Assembly (NCBI RefSeq): GCF_023823125.1
Contig: NZ_CP090949.1
Coordinates: 1,512,001-1,576,000, forward strand
Origin: Erythrobacter aurantius
GTDB lineage: Bacteria; Pseudomonadota; Alphaproteobacteria; Sphingomonadales; Sphingomonadaceae
Reading direction: 5' to 3'
Length of the DNA: 64,000 nucleotides
A model generated the notes under the pieces. That model did not search any database, was not told the origin of the DNA, and saw only the letters and a list, made by a program, of their open reading frames with translations. Shown here piece after piece: positions 9,516 through 18,549 of this stretch (its first letter is position 1; the number at the start of each line of letters is the position of its first letter). The position numbers were made by a program, and so were the translations under genes.

Positions 9516-10271
9516 TTATTCGGGGTAGATTGCTTCGACGAAGTAGAGCCCATGGGGCGGTGCGTTAAGCCCCAATTCGGCGCGATCCTTTGCGGCGAGT
9601 GCCTGTGCCATGCGTTCGACCGGCCAGCTGCCAGCGCCAACCAGTTTGAGGCACCCTACCATGCTGCGCACCTGATGGTGCAGGAAACTGCGCGCGGCGG
9701 CATGAATGTGGATTTCAGGGCCGAAATCGGTCTCCACCTGTTCGACATCAAGCCGGTCGAGCGTCTTGACCGGATCGGCGGCCTGACAATGGACGGATCG
9801 GAAGGTCGTGAAATCGTGGCAGCCGACCAGCGCCTGCGCGGCGTGGTGCATCGCCTGAGTGTCGAGTTCATGCGCCACCTGCCACGCGCGGTCCCGCATC
9901 AGCGCAAGCGGGGCGCGGCGGTTGACGATGCGATAGAGATAGCGCCTGCCTGTGCAGGAAAAGCGCGCGTGCCAATCGTCGGCCACGATTTCGCAGGCGT
10001 TGATCGCGATCGGATCGGGGCGCAGATGCGCGTTCAGCGCTTCCATCAGGCGGAACGGATCAATATCCTTTTCCAGATCGACATGGCTGCGCATCGCCAG
10101 CGCGTGAACCCCGGTATCGGTGCGGCCCGCGCTGTGGAGGATGGCTTTCTCCCCCGTAATCCGCTCCAGCGCCTCTTCGATGGCCTGCTGCACGCTCGGC
10201 CCATGCTTTTGCCGCTGGAGGCCCTGAAACGGCGTGCCGTCAAATTCGAAGGTGAGCGCGAAACGGGTCAA
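9516..10271 (-). CDS. truA: tRNA pseudouridine(38-40) synthase
   Basis: Makes pseudouridine at positions 38-40 of tRNA anticodon arms. The 251-residue protein begins [19 protein letters not shown], carries the catalytic Asp in the motif [11 protein letters not shown] near residue 50 and the later [10 protein letters not shown] segment, all diagnostic of TruA. Its ATG overlaps the fmt stop codon (ATGA, 4 bp), which implies translational coupling with fmt. Confidence 0.96.
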   Translation of the reverse strand: MTRFALTFEFDGTPFQGLQRQKHGPSVQQAIEEALERITGEKAILHSAGRTDTGVHALAMRSHVDLEKDIDPFRLMEALNAHLRPDPIAINACEIVADDWHARFSCTGRRYLYRIVNRRAPLALMRDRAWQVAHELDTQAMHHAAQALVGCHDFTTFRSVHCQAADPVKTLDRLDVEQVETDFGPEIHIHAAARSFLHHQVRSMVGCLKLVGAGSWPVERMAQALAAKDRAELGLNAPPHGLYFVEAIYPE

Positions 10272-11185
10272 GAAAGCTTCGTCCCTGCCGCCACCGGTCG
10301 CCCGCGGAGGAAATCCGCAAGGTCCATCGCCGGTTTGCCCGCGCGTTGCAGGCGCAAAGGGCGCAAGGCTTGCTCGCCGCAGGCGATGGTGAAGCCGTCG
10401 TCCAGCACCGTCCCTGCCTCGCCTGACCCTTCCGCCTCTTCAGCCAGCAGCAGCTTCACCCGCTCGCTCTCCGCCCCGTTGGCGATCTCGAACCAGGCAC
10501 CGGGGAAGGGGGCTAGGCCGTGGATGTGGCGTACGATTTCCGCCGCAGGCCGGGCCCAGTCGATCCGCGCCTCTGCCTTGTCGATCTTGGCGGCATACGT
10601 CGCGGCTTCGTCCTCCTGCCGGATGGGCGGGAAGGCGGGCAGATCGGCCAGCACACGCACCATCGTCGCCGCGCCCAGTTGGGCCAGTTCGACAGTGAGT
10701 TCGCCCGTGGTCTTTGACCCTATCGGCGTGGTGACTATGTTCAGCATCGGGCCGGTATCCAGCCCCGCTTCCATCTGCATGATCGTGACGCCGGTTTCCT
10801 CGTCCCCCGCCATCACCGCGCGGTGGATCGGCGCCGCCCCGCGCCAGCGCGGCAGGATCGAGGCATGGATGTTGAGACAACCGTGCACCGGCGCATCCAG
10901 CACGGCTTGCGGCAGGATCAGGCCGTAGGCGGCAACCACCGCGACATCGGCGTTGAGCGCGGCGAATTCGGCCTGCGCCTCTTCGTTACGCAGGCTTTTG
11001 GGCGTGCGCACCTCGATCCCCAGTTCTTCCGCCTTGGCGTGGACAGGCGAAGGGCGCAGCTGCTTGCCCCGGCCCGAACGGCTGGGCGGCTGCGAATAGA
11101 CGCAGAGGATTTCATGCCCGGCCGCGTGCAGCGCAACCAGTGCAGGCACCGCGAAATCGGGCGTTCCCATGAATACTATCTTCAT
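10268..11185 (-). CDS. fmt: methionyl-tRNA formyltransferase
   Basis: Formylates initiator Met-tRNA using 10-formyl-THF. The 305-residue protein starts [16 protein letters not shown] and contains the formyl-THF-binding and catalytic stretch [21 protein letters not shown] with the N-H-D triad (Asp in [17 protein letters not shown]). The C-terminal domain is present. The start at 11185 is fixed by homology; the frame is open much further upstream but that part is not conserved. Divergent from recR with 64 bp between the starts, and coupled to truA. The deformylase that removes the formyl group is encoded close by on the other strand. Confidence 0.96.
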   Translation of the reverse strand: MKIVFMGTPDFAVPALVALHAAGHEILCVYSQPPSRSGRGKQLRPSPVHAKAEELGIEVRTPKSLRNEEAQAEFAALNADVAVVAAYGLILPQAVLDAPVHGCLNIHASILPRWRGAAPIHRAVMAGDEETGVTIMQMEAGLDTGPMLNIVTTPIGSKTTGELTVELAQLGAATMVRVLADLPAFPPIRQEDEAATYAAKIDKAEARIDWARPAAEIVRHIHGLAPFPGAWFEIANGAESERVKLLLAEEAEGSGEAGTVLDDGFTIACGEQALRPLRLQRAGKPAMDLADFLRGRPVAAGTKLS

Positions 11186-11249
11186 TTTTGGACGCATGAT
11201 TTGGTCGCGGCTCTTCCTTGGCTTCGCGACTGCCCCTATCTCTCCCCCC

Positions 11250-11846
11250 ATGGCATCGCAAGAGATCGAAGCACTATCATCGGCATTGGCCCGGCTTCCC
11301 GGCCTCGGGCCGCGCAGCGCGCGGCGGGCGGTGCTGTGGCTGGTGAAGAACCGCGAATCCGCGCTCCCCGCTTTGCTGGAGGCGCTGGATGCGGTGTCGC
11401 AGACGCTGGTCGAATGCGAAACCTGCGGCAATGTCGACACGATCAACCCCTGCGGCATCTGCGCCGATCCGCGCCGCGATGCGCGTGCGCTGTGCGTGGT
11501 GGAGGACGTGGCCGACCTGTGGGCGCTCGACCGGGCAAAGCTGTTTCGCGGGCGCTACCACGTGCTCGGCGGCAAGCTCTCGGCGCTCGACGGGATCGGG
11601 CCGGAAGATCTCAACATCGTGCAGTTGATGGAGCGGGTATCGGACGGTGCGGTGGACGAGGTGGTGTTGGCGATGAACGCCACGCTCGAAGGGCAGACCA
11701 CCGCCCATTACCTTGCCGAACGGCTGGAGGAGCACAAGGTCCGCATCACCCAGCTTGCCCACGGCCTGCCGGTGGGCGGGGAGCTCGATTATCTTGACGA
11801 AGGCACGCTGGCGCAGGCGCTGCGGGCGCGGCGGCCGGTCGAATAG
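11250..11846 (+). CDS. recR: recombination mediator RecR
   Basis: Acts with RecF/RecO to load RecA at gaps. The 198-residue protein has the helix-hairpin-helix [20 protein letters not shown], the four-cysteine zinc finger [16 protein letters not shown] near residues 56-71, and a Toprim domain ([13 protein letters not shown]) followed by [16 protein letters not shown]. The start at 11250 matches the usual N terminus; an upstream in-frame ATG at 11169 would add an atypical hydrophobic extension that overlaps the fmt start. Followed 56 bp later by def. Confidence 0.95.
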   Translation: MASQEIEALSSALARLPGLGPRSARRAVLWLVKNRESALPALLEALDAVSQTLVECETCGNVDTINPCGICADPRRDARALCVVEDVADLWALDRAKLFRGRYHVLGGKLSALDGIGPEDLNIVQLMERVSDGAVDEVVLAMNATLEGQTTAHYLAERLEEHKVRITQLAHGLPVGGELDYLDEGTLAQALRARRPVE

Positions 11847-11902
11847 CGCGCGGGCTGCGCGCGTCACTTGTGGTTTCGCGCGGCGCGCACTAAATTGCGC
11901 GC

Positions 11903-12487
11903 ATGGCTATCCGTGAAATCCTCGAAGTGCCGGACCCCCGGCTCAAGACCATCTCGACCCCGGTTGAACCGCATGAGTTCAACGACGATCTGCGCACGCT
12001 TGTCTCCGACATGTTCGAAACCATGTACGATGCGCCCGGCATCGGGCTTGCCGCGATTCAGGTCGGCGTGCCCAAGCGGGTGCTGGTGATCGACTTGCAG
12101 CCCGACGATCCGGACGCCGAGCCGGTCGAGTGCCATCATGACCATGGCGATCACGGCCACTCTCACACGCATCAGCCGACCAAAAAGGAACCGCGCGTCT
12201 TCATTAACCCGGTGATCGCGGACCCGGCGGCCGAACAATCGACCTTCAACGAAGGCTGCCTGTCGGTTCCCGAAGTCTACGCCGATGTGGACCGCCCGGC
12301 ATCCTGCACGGTGCGCTATCAGGACCTCGACGGAAACCACCACGAGGAACACCTCGAAGGGCTGTTGGCGACCTGCCTGCAACACGAGATGGACCACCTC
12401 GAAGGCATCCTTTTCATCGACCACCTTTCGCGCCTGAAGCGTCAGATGGTGCTGAAAAAGCTGAAGAAGATCCGCCAGGCGGCGTAG
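11903..12487 (+). CDS. def: peptide deformylase with a histidine-rich insertion
   Basis: Iron- or zinc-dependent enzyme that removes the N-formyl group from nascent proteins. All three metal-site motifs are present in its 194 residues: GIGLAAIQVG, EGCLSVP and QHEMDHLEG. Odd feature: between the strand LVIDLQ and the segment PRVFINP lies an insertion of about 25 residues rich in His and Asp/Glu (ECHHDHGDHGHSHTHQP, around residues 77-93), which ordinary Def proteins lack. It could bind divalent metals. The gene lies downstream of recR; fmt is divergent just upstream. Confidence 0.95.
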   Translation: MAIREILEVPDPRLKTISTPVEPHEFNDDLRTLVSDMFETMYDAPGIGLAAIQVGVPKRVLVIDLQPDDPDAEPVECHHDHGDHGHSHTHQPTKKEPRVFINPVIADPAAEQSTFNEGCLSVPEVYADVDRPASCTVRYQDLDGNHHEEHLEGLLATCLQHEMDHLEGILFIDHLSRLKRQMVLKKLKKIRQAA

Positions 12488-12497
12488 TTTTCCGCAG

Positions 12498-13253
12498 GTG
12501 AAGCGGCTTTCGGTGAGCTTGGAGGAGTTTAGGGACCTCTCCTGCGCCCAATTGCTTGCCCGATACGAAAGCCTTTGCGATCTCCATCCATGGCCCGAGG
12601 CGCGCGCGGAGCTTGGTCGGGCGTTGCGGGCGGAGGGGCTGGACCTCGCCTTCTGGACATATGAATCGCGCCAGTCGTCCAGCTTTGGGCGCAAGGATGA
12701 GAAGCGCGAACCGGTGCTGCACCTGAATTTCCGCACCACCGCAGCCCTCAGGGCCGAACAGGGCATCGATCCGCACAGGGGCAATTGGGATGATGGCTGG
12801 GTGCGCACCGACACGCTGAGGGACATGGCGAATTCTATCCTTGCCCGGCATGGACTGCCCGAGGATTTCTGCTCCCCGCAAAGCTTCATCTTCCCGTTGT
12901 CGTGGGAGGAAACCTGCTGGCACAAGATCGCGGTAGAAAGCGAACCCTCGGTAAAATCGCTGGTGACGAAGCTGGTGCTCGGGCGCTGGCATGGGCTGCT
13001 GCCGGGAAACAAACACTATCCGTCTGTCTACAGCGGCTCCGCATGGGACGAACCCGCTCCCGGCGCGTTCAATATCGTGTTCGAGCGCAAGGAACAGATG
13101 GAACGCGCTCAAGACATGATTGACGAAATCGCCGCCGGCTGTCGCGATATCCTGCGGCGGGGACGCCATGACGGGTATATCGAGAACTTCGATGTCGCCA
13201 TCCGGCTGTGGTGCCGGGGCATGGACATGCCACCGCTTTATCGACGCGACTGA
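12498..13253 (+). CDS. protein of unknown function
   Basis: A GTG-initiated frame of 251 residues that I do not recognise. It is soluble, without signal peptide or membrane segment, and rich in Trp, Asp and Arg (GNWDDGWVRTDTLRDM, LPLSWEE-like and SGSAWDEPAPGAFNIVFE stretches). The C-terminal half has a helical region (RKEQMERAQDMIDEIAAGCRDI). It starts 11 bp after def and so is probably cotranscribed. Codon use is like its neighbours. No function is inferred. Confidence 0.65.
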   Translation: MKRLSVSLEEFRDLSCAQLLARYESLCDLHPWPEARAELGRALRAEGLDLAFWTYESRQSSSFGRKDEKREPVLHLNFRTTAALRAEQGIDPHRGNWDDGWVRTDTLRDMANSILARHGLPEDFCSPQSFIFPLSWEETCWHKIAVESEPSVKSLVTKLVLGRWHGLLPGNKHYPSVYSGSAWDEPAPGAFNIVFERKEQMERAQDMIDEIAAGCRDILRRGRHDGYIENFDVAIRLWCRGMDMPPLYRRD

Positions 13254-13305
13254 AACGGGCGGGCGGTCCGCCGAGCTTTTCGGGGATATCCAACACGGGA
13301 CTAGT

Positions 13306-13320
13306 GTTCTTTATTTGTTC
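13306..13320 (+). promoter_or_regulatory. LexA (SOS) box upstream of rmuC
   Basis: The sequence is GTTC, seven bases (TTTATTT), GTTC, which is exactly the alphaproteobacterial LexA operator GTTC-N7-GTTC. A TATAAG hexamer at 13326-13331 sits at a plausible -10 position relative to GTGTTC at 13304-13309 (16-bp spacer), so LexA would cover the -35 region. Known biology of the motif plus the DNA-repair role of rmuC make SOS control likely. Confidence 0.8.
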
Positions 13321-13336
13321 CATGCTATAAGGAGGT

Positions 13337-14806
13337 ATGGAACAACCGATTCTCATCATCGTCGCGCTTGTCATCGGCCTTGCTATTGGTGGGGCGGGCG
13401 CATGGTTTGTCACCTCACGGCCGCTGGCCGATCTGCGCAGGCGGCTGGATGAAGGGGAGCGTGAGCTGGCCGAACAGGAGGCCGAGTTCAAACGCGCCAT
13501 CGCCGAACTGGGTGAAGCCCGGATCGAGGTTGCCGGCTTGAAGGAACGCGCCGGTCAGGCGGACGGTCTGCTGTCGCGGCTCGACACGGTGCAGGCGGAA
13601 CGGGCGGATCTGGCGCAGCGGCTCGCCGCGCTCGAAAGTGCGGCGGCGGAGCGTGAGAAAGCCTTTGCCGAACAGAAACAGGGCCTGCTCCAGGCGCAGG
13701 AAGCCTTGCGCAAGGAATTCGAGAACGCCGGCAGCAAGGTGCTCGAACAGGCGCAGGAAGCCTTCCTGAAACGGGCAGAAGAACGCTTCAAACAGTCGGA
13801 GGAAGCGGGCGAGGCCAAGATCAGGGCGCTGCTCAATCCGGTGGGTGAAAAGCTCGCCTCATACGAAAAGCAGGTGAATGAGCTGGAGGCCAAGCGCACC
13901 GACGCATTCGGCCAGTTGCATGGCCTGATCCAGTCGATGCGCGAAGGGCAGGAACAGGTCCGGCGCGAGGCGCAGCGGCTGGGCAATTCGCTTACGAACG
14001 CCCCCAAGGCGCGCGGGCGCTGGGGTGAACGGGCCTTGCAGAACCTGCTCGAACAATGCGGGCTGGCGCAGCACACCGATTTCATCATGGAACATTCGGT
14101 CGATACCGATGACGGACGGCTGCGGCCCGATGCGATCATCAATGTTCCCGGCCAGAAGAAACTGGTGGTCGATTCAAAGGTATCGCTCAACGCCTATCAG
14201 GCGGCGTTCGAAGCCGATGACGATGCCGAACGTGATCGGCATCTGGCGCTGCACGCGAAATCGATGCGCGGCCATGTGCAGACGTTGGGTGCGAAAAGCT
14301 ACCAAAGCCAGTTCGAGGAAGCGCCCGATTACGTCATCATGTTCGTCCCCGGCGAACACTTCGTCACCGCCGCGCTGGAGGCCGACCCCGAATTGTGGGA
14401 CTTCGCCTTTGAACGCCGCGTGCTGCTGGCGACGCCGACCAATCTGGTCGCCATCGCGCGCACGGTGGCGCAGGTTTGGCGACAGGACGGCCTCGCCAAG
14501 GAAGCGCAGGAAATCGGACGGATGGGGGCAGAGCTTTATGGCCGCCTGAAGACCGCAGCCGATCACCTTAAGCGCGTGGGCGGGGGGCTCGAAACGGCGG
14601 TCAACAATTACAACAAATTCGTCGGCAGCTTTGAACGCAACGTGCTGTCCTCGGGCAAGCGCCTTGCCGAAAAGGGCATCGAAATCGCCAGCGAGATCGA
14701 GGACGTGCCGCTGGTCGAAGCCGCACCGCGCTACAACGCGGCGGACGCGGCAGGGGTTGAAGAAGACGGCTTCATGCTCGAAAACCGCAAGGACGCAGCG
14801 GAGTAG
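13337..14806 (+). CDS. rmuC: DNA recombination protein RmuC
   Basis: RmuC-family protein of 489 residues: one N-terminal transmembrane helix (residues 4-25), a long coiled coil rich in Glu/Ala/Arg (about 30-190), and a C-terminal nuclease-like domain with GRWGERALQNLLEQCGL and KLVVDSKVSLNAYQAAFEA. The family limits DNA inversions at short repeats and is thought to act as a nuclease on DNA secondary structures. An AAGGAGGT sequence abuts the ATG with no spacer, so the first in-frame ATG may be reached in an unusual way (see findings). A LexA box lies directly upstream. Confidence 0.92.
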   Translation: MEQPILIIVALVIGLAIGGAGAWFVTSRPLADLRRRLDEGERELAEQEAEFKRAIAELGEARIEVAGLKERAGQADGLLSRLDTVQAERADLAQRLAALESAAAEREKAFAEQKQGLLQAQEALRKEFENAGSKVLEQAQEAFLKRAEERFKQSEEAGEAKIRALLNPVGEKLASYEKQVNELEAKRTDAFGQLHGLIQSMREGQEQVRREAQRLGNSLTNAPKARGRWGERALQNLLEQCGLAQHTDFIMEHSVDTDDGRLRPDAIINVPGQKKLVVDSKVSLNAYQAAFEADDDAERDRHLALHAKSMRGHVQTLGAKSYQSQFEEAPDYVIMFVPGEHFVTAALEADPELWDFAFERRVLLATPTNLVAIARTVAQVWRQDGLAKEAQEIGRMGAELYGRLKTAADHLKRVGGGLETAVNNYNKFVGSFERNVLSSGKRLAEKGIEIASEIEDVPLVEAAPRYNAADAAGVEEDGFMLENRKDAAE

Positions 14807-14811
14807 GGAAC

Positions 14812-15462
14812 ATGACGTTGGCTTTGCGGATGATTGCAGGCGCAATTGCGGCGATGGCAATGGCGGCTCCTGCCGCTGCCGAACATCTGGAACCGCGCAA
14901 CGCCTGCAGCGCAATGGCCGGGGCCGATGATTTCCGAATGACGCTGGTAACGGCGGTGGCAAACCGCGATGCGGAATTGCTTCGCACTGTGGTCGACCCC
15001 GAAATCCTGCTCGATTTCGGCGGCGGCAGCGGCTGGCAGGAAATGCGCGCGCGGCTCGACGCGGCGGATTACCGCCTGTGGGACGAACTCGACACCGTCA
15101 TCCGCCTCGGCTGTGATCGCGCCTATCAGGACAGCCTCGTCATGCCCTATTACTGGGGGCAGGATTTCGGCGACATGGACGCCTATGGCACCTACATCGT
15201 GCTGGGCGCGGATGTGCCGATGTTCGCCACTGCCAAGGGCGAACGCAGGATTGCGCGCCTCAGATGGGAAGCGGTCGAAGCGGTCGGTTTCTTCGACATG
15301 GTCGAAGGCGACCGCGAGGCCCCCCTGTGGGAAGTGCTGACACGCAACGGCAAGCGCGGCTTTGTCGATCGCACGCGGCTGCGCGCGCTGGTTGATTATC
15401 GCCTGATCGCGGAACAGCGTGATGGCGGGTGGAAGATCACGACATTCGTCGCCGGGGACTGA
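14812..15462 (+). CDS. secreted protein of unknown function
   Basis: Predicted exported protein of 216 residues with a signal peptide (MTLALRMIAGAIAAMAMAAPAAA). It contains two cysteines that could pair (NACSAM, LGCDRAY) and a region ending GKRGFVDRTRLRALVDYRLI followed by DGGWKITTFVAGD, which looks like a bacterial SH3-like module. No enzymatic motif is seen. It begins 5 bp after rmuC and may share its transcript, in which case it would respond to the same LexA box. Confidence 0.65.
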   Translation: MTLALRMIAGAIAAMAMAAPAAAEHLEPRNACSAMAGADDFRMTLVTAVANRDAELLRTVVDPEILLDFGGGSGWQEMRARLDAADYRLWDELDTVIRLGCDRAYQDSLVMPYYWGQDFGDMDAYGTYIVLGADVPMFATAKGERRIARLRWEAVEAVGFFDMVEGDREAPLWEVLTRNGKRGFVDRTRLRALVDYRLIAEQRDGGWKITTFVAGD

Positions 15463-15490
15463 TCGCGCCCTAAGCCGCGCCAGCGAAGGT

Positions 15491-16291
15491 CTATGCCTCT
15501 AGCCCCGCCAGCACTTCATACGCCAGCACCGCTCCTGCAACGGCCGCATTCAAAGAATCCGCACGGCCTTTCATCGGCATGGTGACGCGCAAGTCGCATT
15601 CCGCCTCATAGGCTTCGGGCAGGCCTTGCGATTCATTGCCGACCAGAATGAAGCACGGCGCCTGATAGGCGGCCCCGCGATAGGGCACGGCATCGCGCAA
15701 GCTCGCGGCGACCAGCTGGCCCGCGCCGCCTCGCAACCACGGCAGGAATTCCTCCCACCGCGCCTGCGCCAGCGCCACGGTGAACACCGCGCCCATGCTG
15801 GCACGCACAGCCTCGGCGCTGAAGGGATCGGCGCAGTCATCGATCAGGATCAACCCGCCGGCCCCCACCGCGTCGCAGGTGCGCAGCATGGTACCCAGAT
15901 TGCCCGGATCGCGCAGGTCCTGCGCCACCATCCAGATCGCGCCCGCATCCCGATCAAGCCGTGCAAGGCCGGTGTCGAATTCGTCGAAGACCCCGACAAC
16001 GCTCTGCGTGTTCGACTTGCCCGTGATCTTGGAAAGGATGTCGGGCGTGGTGGTGATCACCTCGCCGCCCGCCGCTTCGACTTCGGATTCGAGCCGGGCG
16101 AGCAGATCATGCGCGTCGCGCCCTTCTGCCATCACCAGTTGGCACGGAACATGGCCGCAAGTCCGCGCATCTTCGAGCAGCCGCAGCCCTTCGACCAGGA
16201 ATTGCCCGGCGCGTTTGCGGTGCTTCTTGTCGCGCAGGGACCGCAGGTATTTGACCGTGGGATTGGAAAAGCCGGTGATGTGTTTGCGCAC
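15491..16291 (-). CDS. TrmH/SpoU-family RNA 2'-O-methyltransferase
   Basis: Cytosolic SAM-dependent methyltransferase that would modify a ribose 2'-OH in tRNA or rRNA; target unknown. All three SPOUT motifs are visible in 266 residues: QDLRDPGNLGTMLRTCDAVG, FILVGNESQGLPEAY and DSLNAAVAGAVLAYE. The N-terminal KYLRSLRDKKHRKRAGQFLVEG is the usual substrate-binding domain. I chose the GTG at 16291, 10 bp past the HPr stop, because GAGGGG lies at good distance before it; the frame stays open upstream to 16363 but that would overlap HPr. Confidence 0.88.
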   Translation of the reverse strand: MRKHITGFSNPTVKYLRSLRDKKHRKRAGQFLVEGLRLLEDARTCGHVPCQLVMAEGRDAHDLLARLESEVEAAGGEVITTTPDILSKITGKSNTQSVVGVFDEFDTGLARLDRDAGAIWMVAQDLRDPGNLGTMLRTCDAVGAGGLILIDDCADPFSAEAVRASMGAVFTVALAQARWEEFLPWLRGGAGQLVAASLRDAVPYRGAAYQAPCFILVGNESQGLPEAYEAECDLRVTMPMKGRADSLNAAVAGAVLAYEVLAGLEA

Positions 16292-16301
16292 AGCGCGCCC
16301 C

Positions 16302-16586
16302 TCAGCCGCGATCTTCGCCAAAGCCGTCTTCGACCAGCGCCACCAGTTGATCGAGCGCGGCATCTGCGCCTTCGCCCGATACTATCAGTTCAATCGTATC
16401 GCCCTTTGCCGCGCCCAGCATCATCAGACCCAGGATCGATCCGCCTGCGGCTTCGTTCCCGTCCTTTGCCACCCGTACATTGGCCGCGGCGGGCAGGGCC
16501 GCAACGGCGCCCACAAATTTGGCACTGGCGCGCGCGTGCAGGCCGCGCTTGTTGACAATGGTAACGGTCTTGCGTGCTTCGCCCAT
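16302..16586 (-). CDS. ptsH: phosphocarrier protein HPr
   Basis: Small PTS phosphocarrier of 94 residues. The histidine phosphorylated by enzyme I is in NKRGLHARASAKFV, and the regulatory serine phosphorylated by HPr kinase is in AAGGSILGLMML. It lies 11 bp after the EIIA-Man gene in a run of signalling genes (hprK, rapZ, EIIA, HPr) with no sugar permease, so it most likely serves a regulatory phosphorelay and not transport. Confidence 0.93.
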   Translation of the reverse strand: MGEARKTVTIVNKRGLHARASAKFVGAVAALPAAANVRVAKDGNEAAGGSILGLMMLGAAKGDTIELIVSGEGADAALDQLVALVEDGFGEDRG

Positions 16587-16597
16587 TCCGCTCCAGC

Positions 16598-17029
16598 CTA
16601 TTTCCCGGCGCTGGCGCTGCGAGGCGCGGGCTCTGCACCCAGCAGCTCGCTGGCGACGGTGATGTAGTTGCGACCGGCGGTTTGCGCGGCTTCGACAGCG
16701 GCGACGACGCCCATCGATTTTCGCGCACCGGCCAGCCGGATCAGCATCGGCAGGTTGATCCCCGCGATCACCTCTACCCGGCCCGCCTCCAGCAGCGAAA
16801 TCGCGAGATTGGACGGGGTCCCGCCGAACAGGTCGGTCAGGACGATTACGCCGCCGCCGGTTTCGACCGCCTCGATCTTGTCGGCGATTTCGGCGCGGCG
16901 TTGCTCCATGTCGTCATTGGGGCCGATGCACACGGTGGCGATGTCGGTCTGTTTGCCGACGACATGCTCCATCGCTTCGACGAATTGGTCGGCGAGGCGG
17001 CCGTGAGTTACTAGGATCAAACCGATCAT
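16598..17029 (-). CDS. PTS EIIA component, mannose family (permease-less)
   Basis: EIIA-Man domain protein of 143 residues. The N-terminal strand MIGLILVTHGRLADQF includes the phosphorylatable His (residue 9), and LTDLFGGTPSNLAI is the second conserved motif. No EIIB, EIIC or EIID domain is found nearby, as is usual for this locus in alphaproteobacteria, so the role is regulatory. It follows rapZ by 97 bp and precedes HPr by 11 bp. Confidence 0.92.
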   Translation of the reverse strand: MIGLILVTHGRLADQFVEAMEHVVGKQTDIATVCIGPNDDMEQRRAEIADKIEAVETGGGVIVLTDLFGGTPSNLAISLLEAGRVEVIAGINLPMLIRLAGARKSMGVVAAVEAAQTAGRNYITVASELLGAEPAPRSASAGK

Positions 17030-17126
17030 GCGCGAATTCAGTCCGTTATTGCCTGCGGCTCGTTATCGTTTTGCGAAGGCGCACTATTAACTCAAACACC
17101 ACCATGCGATGCAACCCCTGCGGCGA

Positions 17127-18047
17127 TCAGCGCCGCTCGCCTTCGATTGCGTCTGCGGTGCGTGATGCCAGATTTCGGTGGCGGACAGTGGGCGAAAATC
17201 CGGCCTCGCGCAAGCCTTCAGCCATGCGCTCTGCGGTAAAGACCGATCGATGTCTCCCTCCGGTACAGCCGAACGCGATGTGGACATAGGATTTCCCCTG
17301 CGCGGCATAACGCGGCAACAGTGTCAGCAGCAGGTCGCGGATCTGGCCGAACGCGGTGTGAAAGGCGGGGTCGCGCTCGATATGCTCGCCTACGGGCGCG
17401 TCAAGCCCGGTCTGCTCACGCAAGCCATCCACCCAGTGCGGATTGTCGAGGAAGCGCATGTCGAAAACCAGATCGGCCAGCGGCGGCATCCCGCGCGCAA
17501 AACCGAAGCTGGAGACGGTGAGCGTCATGCTGTCCCCGTGATCTTCGGCGAACAGGTTGCGCACATGGGTCTGCAAATCATTGGCCGACATGGCCGAGGT
17601 ATCGATCACGATTTCGGCCCAGCGCCGCAGCGGCTCCAGCAATTCGCGTTCGTCCGCGATCCCGTCGAGCAGTGAGCGGCCCTGAGCCAGCGGATGGCGG
17701 CGGCGGGTTTCGTTATACCGCCGTTCAAGCTCACCCCCGGCGCAATCGATGAACATAAAACTGATCGCCAGATCGTCGCGCGCGGAAAGGGCCTTCACCA
17801 GATCGATGATCTCACCCGGCACAAAGCCGCGCGTGCGCGAATCAAATCCGATGGCGAGCAGGGCGCGAGCTTGCGCGTCGGGCTCCCCCACCAGCCGTTC
17901 CAGCAAGCGGATCGGGAAATTGTCGATCGTTTCCCAGCCTAGGTCTTCCAGAACGTCGAGCGCGGTCGATTTGCCGGCGCCCGAAAGGCCGGTCACCAGC
18001 AGGAGACGCTGGCGGGGGTCGGTTGGCGCTGGCGGCGATGCAGTCAT
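17127..18047 (-). CDS. rapZ: RNase adapter / nucleotide-binding protein RapZ
   Basis: RapZ (YvcJ) family protein of 306 residues. The N-terminal kinase-like domain has Walker A GLSGAGKSTAL and the following DLGWETIDNFP; the C-terminal domain has GKSYVHIAFGCTGGRHRSV. In Escherichia coli RapZ binds small RNAs that control glucosamine-6-phosphate synthase; in alphaproteobacteria the target is unproven. It is encoded between hprK and the EIIA gene, which ties it to the PTS phosphorelay. Confidence 0.93.
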   Translation of the reverse strand: MTASPPAPTDPRQRLLLVTGLSGAGKSTALDVLEDLGWETIDNFPIRLLERLVGEPDAQARALLAIGFDSRTRGFVPGEIIDLVKALSARDDLAISFMFIDCAGGELERRYNETRRRHPLAQGRSLLDGIADERELLEPLRRWAEIVIDTSAMSANDLQTHVRNLFAEDHGDSMTLTVSSFGFARGMPPLADLVFDMRFLDNPHWVDGLREQTGLDAPVGEHIERDPAFHTAFGQIRDLLLTLLPRYAAQGKSYVHIAFGCTGGRHRSVFTAERMAEGLREAGFSPTVRHRNLASRTADAIEGERR

Positions 18048-18111
18048 GACTTCATCGCTTTTCGCGCTTTGCGGCGCTCAAGGGAAGCGGTTTCCGTCAG
18101 CTTTGCCGAAG

Positions 18112-18549
18112 CTATCCGCAGGAAAGCCCGTGCAGCGCCAGCGCGTGTTCGGCCCGCACGGCGGGTGCGATGCCGCCCGGATCGAAGGGAAGGCACGGGA
18201 TTTCAACGCCAATCAGCATCCGTGACGGGATATTGTCCGGCAGCCTTTCGGGCGGGCTGTCCAGATCCAGCATCAGCGCCAGCGGGGCGGGGGCCGAAAC
18301 GGGATATTCCACGATTCCCACCCCGCGCACTTCGATCAGGCCCGCGATATTGGGCGGTGGGCTGGCGATGATCAGATCGCCGTGGCGAGCGAGGCTGACG
18401 CCGTCGTCCCCGATCAGCGCAGCGCCGCGATCAATCAGCGCCAGCGCAAGCGAGCTTTTGCCCCGGCCCGGAGCGCCGGTGATGGCAAGGGCGCGGCCGT
18501 CAATCGCGACAACGCTGGCCTGAATGATGGCAGTGTCGTCCGTCGTCAT
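18112..18549 (-). CDS. hprK: HPr kinase/phosphorylase, C-terminal domain only
   Basis: ATP-dependent kinase acting on the regulatory serine of HPr. At 145 residues it holds only the catalytic domain, as is normal in alphaproteobacteria; Gram-positive HprK is about twice as long. Walker A is GAPGRGKSSLALALI, followed by LIGDDGVSL and the family signature IEVRGVGIVEYP. The ATG overlaps the chvG stop codon by 4 bp (ATGA), so it is translationally coupled to the two-component system. Confidence 0.9.
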   Translation of the reverse strand: MTTDDTAIIQASVVAIDGRALAITGAPGRGKSSLALALIDRGAALIGDDGVSLARHGDLIIASPPPNIAGLIEVRGVGIVEYPVSAPAPLALMLDLDSPPERLPDNIPSRMLIGVEIPCLPFDPGGIAPAVRAEHALALHGLSCG

